A DNA stretch of 12,712 bases from JAMXLO01 sp035511435. Lineage in GTDB: Bacteria > Pseudomonadota > Alphaproteobacteria > Acetobacterales > Acetobacteraceae. Under the pieces are notes generated by a model. It was not told the origin of the DNA and did not search any database. It saw only the letters and a program-made list of their open reading frames with translations. Both the position numbers and the translations under genes were made by a program. Location of the stretch: assembly GCA_035511435.1 (NCBI GenBank), contig DATKFJ010000533.1, positions 1 to 12,712 on the forward strand, written 5' to 3'. Positions 1 through 5,053 of the stretch are shown in pieces. Position 1 is the stretch's first letter; each line of letters opens with the position of its first letter.

Positions 1-1
1 C

Positions 2-505
2 GATGATCAGCGGCAGATCGCCGACAAGGCCGTCTCCCGACACGCCCATCGCGCCGATCACCACCTGCATGCCGACCAGTTGCAGCGCGATATACGGCAT
101 GGTCGCGAGGATGCCGGTGAACGCGATCGCCAGCGCCAGCCAACGGTTGCCAAAGCGTCCTCGCACGAAATCGGCCGAGGTGACGTAGCCGTGCTTGTGC
201 GCGACCGACCAGAGGCGTGGGAACACGATGTACAGGATCGGATAGATCATCACCGTGTATGGCACTGCGAAGAAACCGATGGCACCGGCGCCGAACATCA
301 GCGCCGGTACGGCAATGAAGGTATAGGCGGTGTAGAGATCGCCGCCGATCAGGAACCACGTTACGATGGTTCCGAAGCGGCGCCCGCCGAGCCCCCATTC
401 GTGCAGCATGGTCAGATCGCCTCGGCGCCAGCGCGCGGCGAAGAAGCCAATACATGTGACGAAGGCGAACAGCGCGATAAAGACGATGAGAGCGGTCCAG
501 TTCAT
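2..505 (-). CDS. Sodium:solute symporter (monocarboxylate-permease type), N-terminal part
   Basis: This is the first 168 codons of an inner-membrane secondary transporter of the solute:sodium symporter (SSS) family; the rest lies beyond the left edge. The translation opens with a membrane helix (MNWTALIVFIALFAFVTCIG), then a short basic loop. Next comes the family-typical segment LGGRRFGTIVTWFLIGGDLY with its helix, and further helices containing AVPYTVMIYPILYIVFP and LALAIAFTGILATMPYIALQ. The ATG at 505 is preceded by GGGGAG at a good distance. The DUF3311 gene ends 16 bases upstream, so the two are probably co-transcribed. An SSS permease paired with a small DUF3311 protein resembles permeases for short monocarboxylates such as pyruvate, lactate or acetate. 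The family call is firm; the substrate is inferred, and the C-terminal half cannot be examined. Confidence 0.88.
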   Translation of the reverse strand, partial: MNWTALIVFIALFAFVTCIGFFAARWRRGDLTMLHEWGLGGRRFGTIVTWFLIGGDLYTAYTFIAVPALMFGAGAIGFFAVPYTVMIYPILYIVFPRLWSVAHKHGYVTSADFVRGRFGNRWLALAIAFTGILATMPYIALQLVGMQVVIGAMGVSGDGLVGDLPLII

Positions 506-521
506 CGCGCGACTCCCCGGA

Positions 522-734
522 TCAATGCTCAAGCCGATAAACAATGCCGATGATCACTGCGCTCAGGATGATCCAGCCAAGCTGGTACCAGTAGAAGAAT
601 GGCACGCCGTACAGGCTGGGTTCCACGCTGTTGTAGAACGGCACCCACAGCACCGCGACGAACGGTATCAGCAGCAACAGCCTTGCCCACGGAGCCGGCC
701 GCGCGGGCAAGTGCTCGTCTGGTCGCAAGGACAT
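522..734 (-). CDS. DUF3311 small membrane protein, symporter partner
   Basis: A 70-residue protein with two predicted membrane helices, roughly residues 18-35 (WARLLLLIPFVAVLWVPFYN) and 49-66 (WYQLGWIILSAVIIGIVYRL), joined by a loop containing SLYGVPFFYWYQ. Length, two-helix layout and the F-Y-W-Y-Q loop fit the DUF3311 family, whose members usually sit directly upstream of an SSS permease, as here. It may be an accessory subunit or help the permease assemble; this is not shown by the sequence. I chose the ATG at 734 because a GGGGGA Shine-Dalgarno-like run lies just before it and because the frame upstream (open to 944) is repeat-rich and does not look coding. The membrane topology starts naturally here. 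Confidence 0.8.
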   Translation of the reverse strand: MSLRPDEHLPARPAPWARLLLLIPFVAVLWVPFYNSVEPSLYGVPFFYWYQLGWIILSAVIIGIVYRLEH

Positions 735-742
735 GATTCCCC

Positions 743-780
743 CGATTCGCCCGGTGGCGATTCGCCTGGTGGCGATTTCG
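743..780. repeat. 15-bp tandem repeat in the DUF3311 leader
   Basis: The unit CGATTCGCCCGGTGG at 743-757 is repeated with one change (CGATTCGCCTGGTGG) at 758-772, followed by a partial third copy (CGATTTCG) at 773-780. The array lies immediately upstream of the ribosome binding site of the DUF3311 gene and downstream of its promoter-like sequence, so it would be in the transcript leader. It may be only a replication-slippage duplication. Confidence 0.75.
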
Positions 781-783
781 GCG

Positions 784-812
784 AGTATGTCGCCTGTGTA
801 AACGAACTGCAA
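784..812 (-). promoter_or_regulatory. Candidate sigma-70-like promoter for DUF3311-symporter operon
   Basis: On the minus strand a -35-like TTGCAG (807-812) is followed after exactly 17 bases by a -10-like CATACT (784-789). This would start transcription about 40 bases before the DUF3311 start codon and include the 15-bp repeats in the leader. The match is moderate and alphaproteobacterial promoters are loose, so this is a candidate only. Confidence 0.35.
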
Positions 813-1029
813 CGACCTGGGATCAGCGCTCGTTGCCGTGATTCTTACGCAGCGTGAATGACGCCGTTGACCCAATGCGCGCCAGCCGCGAGGGCGTTGA
901 CGACCTGGTGGATAAAATCTGACGGTCAGTACGCGCCGAGCCATAGCCGCTGACGATACAACTCGGCGGGAGACGAACCCCGAGGCGTTGCTACCCGCCC
1001 TGATTGTGGCTGCTCAATTCGGTGGCCTG

Positions 1030-1079
1030 CAGGTGAGCCATATGCTGATCATCCGACGGGAAGGATCAGCAATCACCTG
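1030..1079. repeat. Two-step inverted repeat at the 3' end of the TetR gene
   Basis: Inner arms GCTGATC (1044-1050) and GATCAGC (1064-1070) are perfect complements around a 13-base loop. Outer arms CAGGTGA (1030-1036) and TCACCTG (1073-1079) are also perfect. Together they could fold into a hairpin with an internal bulge. The right arms lie in the last codons of the TetR gene, so it could act as its terminator or protect the 3' end, although no T-run follows on either strand. Confidence 0.5.
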
Positions 1080-1644
1080 ATTGAGGAATAGAGGCCAGGG
1101 CGCGTTCGATCGCCAAGCTCTGGACAGCGATCAGGTGCCGCATCTCCTCACCGCTCCGGGCGGTCTGTTTGAAACCCTGCATGGCGGAGACGATCACTCG
1201 TGCGAGGTCGCCGGCTGCAACGCCAAGGCCCGACCTCTCGGCTGGCTGGCGCAGGATGTCGGTCAGGCAGGCCTCAAAACGAGCATAGCTTTTTCGAACC
1301 GCCGGCAGCCCTGTCATGTCGCGCACGTCCGGGTTGGCAAGAGCCAGTTCCACTCCCTCTACGCACCAGGTCTCGCAGGCGAAGCGGAGTTTCTCACCGA
1401 GGGTCGATCGGGTGGCGAGCCCGGCGGCGATCCGCGCCAAACTATCCTCGGTCCACTGAGCGACAACGGCCTCGAACACCTCCTCCTTGCTGCAAAAGAT
1501 CAGGTAGAGCGCCGGCCGCGACATGCCGGCCGCCTGCGCGATGGCGCCCATGGTTGCCCGCGCAAAGCCGAAGCGCAGGAAGACGCGCGCGCCAGCATCG
1601 ATGGCACGCTGTCGCTTTGATGGGGGTGTCGTCGATTCGTCCAT
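1066..1644 (-). CDS. TetR-family transcriptional regulator
   Basis: A 192-residue one-component repressor of the TetR family. The N-terminal DNA-binding domain spans about residues 9-57: helix 1 (RQRAIDAGARVFLRFGFARA), then the helix-turn-helix TMGAIAQAAGMSRPALYLIF (31-50), with the family-typical Y-x-x-F-x-S-K-E-E-V-F that leads into the ligand domain. The C-terminal two thirds is the variable ligand-binding and dimerisation region, so the inducer cannot be predicted. The ATG at 1644 is preceded by AGGAG (1647-1651). The gene is divergent from the short-chain dehydrogenase at 1748, and an 8-bp-arm inverted repeat lies 11 bases upstream of its own start. This is the usual layout for a repressor that controls itself and its neighbour. 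The family is certain; the control of the neighbour is inferred. Confidence 0.92.
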   Translation of the reverse strand: MDESTTPPSKRQRAIDAGARVFLRFGFARATMGAIAQAAGMSRPALYLIFCSKEEVFEAVVAQWTEDSLARIAAGLATRSTLGEKLRFACETWCVEGVELALANPDVRDMTGLPAVRKSYARFEACLTDILRQPAERSGLGVAAGDLARVIVSAMQGFKQTARSGEEMRHLIAVQSLAIERALASIPQSGDC

Positions 1645-1655
1645 GGCTCCTACCT

Positions 1656-1678
1656 TGACATTCCTGCGGAGAATGTCA
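1656..1678. promoter_or_regulatory. Candidate TetR operator (inverted repeat)
   Basis: Perfect 8-bp arms TGACATTC (1656-1663) and GAATGTCA (1671-1678) flank a 7-base spacer. The total size and symmetry suit binding by a TetR dimer. The left arm overlaps TTGACA (1655-1660), which would be a -35 element for the dehydrogenase, although no good -10 follows. It is also only 11 bases from the repressor start, so binding could shut both genes. Confidence 0.6.
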
Positions 1679-1680
1679 TC

Positions 1681-1698
1681 TCGTCAAAGATCTGACGA
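1681..1698. promoter_or_regulatory. Second inverted repeat in the TetR-SDR intergenic region
   Basis: TCGTCA (1681-1686) and TGACGA (1693-1698) are perfect complements around AAGATC. It lies two bases from the stronger repeat at 1656-1678 and shares the TGAC core, so it may be a second, weaker operator. The arms are short, so chance is possible. Confidence 0.35.
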
Positions 1699-1747
1699 AT
1701 TGCCGAAGATTGTCAGGACGTCAGTCACCCTGAAAAGGAGAGCGATC

Positions 1748-2617
1748 ATGTCCGACGAAAAAGTGTGGTTCATCACAGGCTCGTCCCGAGGCTTTGGCCG
1801 GACCTGGGCAGAGGCGGCGCTGAAGCGCGGAGACAAGGTGGTCGCGACGGCGCGCAATCCAGCCGTGCTACAGCCGCTTGTGACGTCATATGGGCGGTCG
1901 GTCCTGCCGCTGGCGCTGGATGTCACCGATCGCACCGCAGCCTTCGAGGCCGTGGCGAAAGGACGGGAGGCATTCGGGCGGCTCGATGTCGTCCTCAACA
2001 ATGCCGGCTATGGCCAGCTTGGTGCCGTTGAGGAGCTTAGCGAGGTCGAGGCACGTGCTCAGATCGAAACCAACCTGTTTGGCGCGCTCTGGGTTACGCA
2101 GGCTGCGCTACCAATCCTGCGGGCACAGAAATCCGGCCATATCCTGGCCGTCTCCAGCATCGGCGGTGTGGCAGCGTTCCCCACAGTGGGCATGTATCAC
2201 GCATCCAAATGGGGGCTGGAAGGGCTGATGGACGCGCTATCGCAGGAAGTCGCGGCCTTCGGCATCAAGGTCACGCTGATCGAGCCAGGCGGCTACGCCA
2301 CGGATTTTTCCGATCCAAGCTCCATCCGGGCTGCCTCCCCCATACCGGCCTACACTCCGATCAAGGAACAGCTTTTCGCGACGTTCGCCTCGGGAAGCAT
2401 GGGTGATCCGCAGGCGACATCCGAGGCGATCTTCAAAGTGGTGGACGCCGCGGAACCGCCACTGCGTATCCTGCTGGGCGCGACAGCCGTTCCGATGGTG
2501 CGGGAGATCTACGAGGGGCGCCTGGCAACCTGGAGCAAGTGGGCGTCCATCTCGGCCGCGGCCCAGGGAACGCGGCCGGATCTGCGGTTGCCGGAGACGT
2601 TTGGGCAGGCTTCCTGA
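1748..2617 (+). CDS. Classical short-chain dehydrogenase/reductase (SDR)
   Basis: A 289-residue cytoplasmic NAD(P)-dependent oxidoreductase. The Rossmann glycine motif TGSSRGFG is at residues 10-17 and NNAG at 84-87. The structural Asn of the tetrad is N109, the catalytic Ser is S137, and YHASK places the catalytic Tyr and Lys at 150 and 154, so the active site is complete. The sequence VVATARNP after the second strand (31-38), with Arg, is compatible with NADP preference. The ATG at 1748 is preceded by AAGGAG (1735-1740); the frame is open upstream to 1523, but that part lies over the divergent TetR gene. The substrate cannot be told from sequence. The divergent TetR gene suggests inducible expression, perhaps by a xenobiotic or a carbonyl compound. 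A strong hairpin follows the stop codon. Confidence 0.93.
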   Translation: MSDEKVWFITGSSRGFGRTWAEAALKRGDKVVATARNPAVLQPLVTSYGRSVLPLALDVTDRTAAFEAVAKGREAFGRLDVVLNNAGYGQLGAVEELSEVEARAQIETNLFGALWVTQAALPILRAQKSGHILAVSSIGGVAAFPTVGMYHASKWGLEGLMDALSQEVAAFGIKVTLIEPGGYATDFSDPSSIRAASPIPAYTPIKEQLFATFASGSMGDPQATSEAIFKVVDAAEPPLRILLGATAVPMVREIYEGRLATWSKWASISAAAQGTRPDLRLPETFGQAS

Positions 2618-2626
2618 GCCTTCCCA

Positions 2627-2656
2627 AGGTGCGGCGGCAACATTGCCGCTGCGCCT
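2627..2656 (+). terminator. Hairpin after the SDR gene, probable terminator
   Basis: Fourteen-base arms (AGGTGCGGCGGCAA at 2627-2640 and TTGCCGCTGCGCCT at 2643-2656) pair with only two G-U wobbles around a tight loop, starting 10 bases after the SDR stop codon. No T-run follows, so it may stop transcription inefficiently or act as a 3'-end stabiliser. Confidence 0.55.
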
Positions 2657-2717
2657 GGTCTCGCGGTAAGCCGGCGAAGTTGAACCGCAGAATTCAACGC
2701 TGGCCGACCTGCAGCAT

Positions 2718-2793
2718 GGGGAACCAAGCGTTAGATTTTATCCACCGTTTAGTTCCCCTGGCGTTTGGTTCCCCTGGCGTTTGGTTCCCCTGG
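2718..2793. repeat. Three tandem 16-bp units plus an inverted copy
   Basis: The unit CGTTTGGTTCCCCTGG is present head to tail at 2746-2761 (one change, CGTTTAGTTCCCCTGG), 2762-2777 and 2778-2793 (both exact). An inverted copy of 13 bases, GGGGAACCAAGCG, is at 2718-2730. In a plus-strand transcript it would pair with the second or third unit through 13 base pairs including one G-U, so alternative hairpins are possible. The last unit ends two bases before the stop codon of the 701-residue membrane protein. The array lies between the convergent SDR and membrane-protein genes, so it may be a bidirectional terminator, a REP-like element or a variable-number repeat. Confidence 0.75.
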
Positions 2794-2795
2794 GG

Positions 2796-4901
2796 TCACG
2801 CCCCTTCCCGCCACCAGGCGAGCATCAGCAGACCCAGCATCAGCGGCAGGGCGAACCACGCCGGCAGCAGTGCCAGCGCGGCGATGCCGGTGACCACGTG
2901 GTCGTGCCTGCGCTCCAGCCCGATCCACGAGCTGCCAGCGGCGCTCCGGTCGGGTTCGGTGCGGCGCAACTCCGGCATGTCGGGCGGCGCGCCCGGTGTG
3001 CCGGTGCCGATGAAACGCACCCCACCACCGGAGGCGCGCGTGAGTTTGCGAAGCAGCGTCCCCGTTGCACGCAGATCGGCGAACTCGAGAGGGTTGGCGG
3101 CACCTGCCGCGGCATAGGCAGATCGGCTGCCGTCGCTCGCCTGCCAGACACCCGGCGTGGCCGCTGGCAGGTTGGCGGTGGCCCGGCCGGGGCTGATTTC
3201 CGCCAGCTTCAGCTTCAGTACCTTGCCGTCGGGATCGGTCACCGACACATCGCCGGGCGGCGCAGGGTCGGTCGAGCGACGCTCGATCGTCAGGCGCCCA
3301 TCGGCCACGTGCGCCGTCAGGGCGTTTTCCTCCAGCTCTGGCTCCTGCATCAGCCAGTGCGCAATCCGGCGCAGCAACTCGGCTTGCGGACCGCCGCCCT
3401 CATGGCCGCGCGACCATAGCCAGATCTGATCCGACAGCAGCAGCGCCACGCGGCCCTTGCCGACGCGGTTCAGCAGCAGAAGCGGATCGCCATCGGGCGT
3501 GCTCAACAGGTCTTCGCCTTGCACATCGGCAGGCTGGATGTGCCGGTACCAGGAGCCCCAGGTCGGCCGATCATTCGGATCGTTCGGCGGGTTTGCCCCG
3601 GCAAGACCTTCGGTCACCGGATGGCGCTGGCCGAGATCGGTGACGCGCGGGCGGAAACGGCCGTCCACCACTGCGTCCATAGGAGCCGGTATACCCGGCA
3701 ACACCTGACCGAGCGGGGTTGCTGCCAGACTGGCCGCGCCCGAGAACTCCGGCCCGACGCTCAGCAGCAGTGCACCACCCTCGCGCACGTGCTCGGCGAT
3801 GTTGGCGATGTACGGCAGCGGCAGCAGGCCGCGGTTCTGGAACCGATCCAGAATGATCAGATCGAACTCGTGGATCTTGTCGAGGAACAGCTCGCGCACC
3901 GGGAAGGCGATCAGCGCGAGTTCGTTCAGCGGTGTCAGGTCGTCCTTCTCCGGTGGCCGCAGGATGGTGAAATGCACCAGATCGACGGACGGGTCCGCCT
4001 TCAGCAGTCGCCGCCAGGTGCGCTCGCCGGGATGCGGCTCGCCCGAGATCAGCAGCACTCGCAACCGGTCGCGCACGCCGTTGATCTCGATCACCGCGCG
4101 ATTGTTGATGGTGCTTACCTCGCCCGGCAGCGTGCTTGCCGACAGTTCCACCACCGTGGGGCCGGCGCGGGTAATCGGCAGGTCGACGGTTTGCTCGACA
4201 CCGATCGGCACATTTTCCACCTGCGGCGGCTCGCCGTCGCGGCGTATCGTCAGGTTGGCGGTGCCGACCGGATTTGCCACGCCCAGATCCTCGATGGCGA
4301 CGCGCAGCGTGGCGGTCTTGCCGACAATGCCGTAGCTGGGCGCTTCTATGACGCGGAGGCGGCGATCGGTTTCCTCACCCTTGGCCGGAATCAGGACATT
4401 CAGCGGTGCCCCGCCGGGAGCGGCGTCCGGAATGTCATGCACCTGGCCGTCGGTGATGGCGATCGTGCCGGCCAGCCGCGAGCGCGGTATATCCGCCAGT
4501 GCCCGGTCGATGGCGCCGAACAGATGGGTGCCGGAGTCTCCGCTTTCCGGCACGGTGACGGTGCGAAGCTCCAGGTCGGGCAGCTTTGTCGCCTGCTGGC
4601 TGATCGAGGCACGCGCCGCCTCGGCCAGTCGCGCGCGTTCACCGACCTGCATCGATGCTGTCTGGTCGACCACCAGCAGTCCGACATCCGGCAGATTTTC
4701 TCGGGTTTCCTGAACCAGCCGAGGACCGGCCAGCCATAGCAGCAGCACCGCAAATGCGGCGGATCGCCAGATGGTGCCGCGTGCCCTCCGCGTTACGGCG
4801 AGCGCCACGACAAGCAGCGCGAGCACGCCGAGTGAGGCGATCAGCCAGAGCGGCAGCAACGGATCGAAGCGCAGTGCGGCGATGACTTCGGAAGGGCGCA
4901 T
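2796..4901 (-). CDS. 701-aa membrane protein with degenerate VWA and GATase-like domains
   Basis: An envelope protein of 701 residues, last in the MoxR operon. Two N-terminal membrane helices (about 15-36 and 45-59) precede a VWA-like domain with D79-x-T81-x-S83 where the canonical metal site is DxSxS, and ITDG at 149-152. A beta-rich middle (about 180-275) resembles Ig-like or CARDB-type folds. A class I glutamine-amidotransferase-like region follows at about 280-510 (RVLLISGEP; HVREGGALLLSVGP). A last helix lies at about 672-695. There is no cysteine in the whole protein, so no amidotransferase chemistry is possible. Such proteins are usual partners of MoxR/DUF58/DUF4159 genes and are probably assembly or scaffold factors with a periplasmic body; their role is unknown. 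An in-frame TAG immediately precedes the ATG, which fixes this as the earliest start; no clear ribosome binding site is seen. Confidence 0.85.
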   Translation of the reverse strand: MRPSEVIAALRFDPLLPLWLIASLGVLALLVVALAVTRRARGTIWRSAAFAVLLLWLAGPRLVQETRENLPDVGLLVVDQTASMQVGERARLAEAARASISQQATKLPDLELRTVTVPESGDSGTHLFGAIDRALADIPRSRLAGTIAITDGQVHDIPDAAPGGAPLNVLIPAKGEETDRRLRVIEAPSYGIVGKTATLRVAIEDLGVANPVGTANLTIRRDGEPPQVENVPIGVEQTVDLPITRAGPTVVELSASTLPGEVSTINNRAVIEINGVRDRLRVLLISGEPHPGERTWRRLLKADPSVDLVHFTILRPPEKDDLTPLNELALIAFPVRELFLDKIHEFDLIILDRFQNRGLLPLPYIANIAEHVREGGALLLSVGPEFSGAASLAATPLGQVLPGIPAPMDAVVDGRFRPRVTDLGQRHPVTEGLAGANPPNDPNDRPTWGSWYRHIQPADVQGEDLLSTPDGDPLLLLNRVGKGRVALLLSDQIWLWSRGHEGGGPQAELLRRIAHWLMQEPELEENALTAHVADGRLTIERRSTDPAPPGDVSVTDPDGKVLKLKLAEISPGRATANLPAATPGVWQASDGSRSAYAAAGAANPLEFADLRATGTLLRKLTRASGGGVRFIGTGTPGAPPDMPELRRTEPDRSAAGSSWIGLERRHDHVVTGIAALALLPAWFALPLMLGLLMLAWWREGA

Positions 4902-5053
4902 CTAAGCTGACGGGGTGGCCGGTGGGACAGCAGTTGGAAAGGCAGACGAACCAACCATCATTCCGGCATCATCCCGATCATGCAGAGCATCGTCTTCAGT
5001 TGACCTGTGGTGCAATGTTGGTGAGTGGGTCGGTGAGTGGCAAATCATGCGAT
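4902..5053. other. Gap inside the MoxR operon
   Basis: A 152-base interval separating the 894-residue and 701-residue proteins in an otherwise overlapping operon. It looks less GC-rich than the flanking genes. It holds a direct repeat GGTGAGTGG (5020-5028 and 5032-5040) and a minus-strand frame of 48 codons from an ATG near 5047 to the TAG at 4902-4904, directly against the next gene's ATG. I see no clear terminator, promoter or ribosome binding site. Confidence 0.5.

Larger units (their letters stand above)
735..1065. other. Non-coding interval between DUF3311 and the TetR gene
   Basis: About 330 bases with no gene I can support. The left end holds the 15-bp repeats and candidate promoter of the DUF3311-symporter operon; the right end holds an inverted repeat at the end of the TetR gene. 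The middle (about 813-1029) has no recognisable gene, RNA or repeat. A 26-codon minus-strand frame ending near 853 (containing VVNALAAGAHWVNGVIHAA) is bounded by stops on both sides and could be a gene remnant, but I cannot place it in a family. Confidence 0.5.

Noticed and set aside
735..944. N-terminal extension of the DUF3311 frame to 944
   Set aside because: The extension is repeat-derived and Arg-rich, while the ATG at 734 has a ribosome binding site and gives the family length of 70 residues.
1523..1747. Upstream extension of the SDR frame to 1523
   Set aside because: It overlaps the start of the divergent TetR gene and the operator; the ATG at 1748 has a good AAGGAG site and gives the normal SDR N-terminus.
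908..2746. The 14-mer AGATTTTATCCACC occurs on the minus strand near 908-921 and on the plus strand at 2733-2746
   Set aside because: One shared 14-mer in 12.7 kb over both strands is expected by chance at roughly this frequency, and flanking bases do not match.
3519..4739. Long plus-strand frame (406 codons) opposite the 701-aa membrane protein
   Set aside because: Antisense shadow in GC-rich DNA; its composition is Arg/Gln/His-rich and no family is recognisable.
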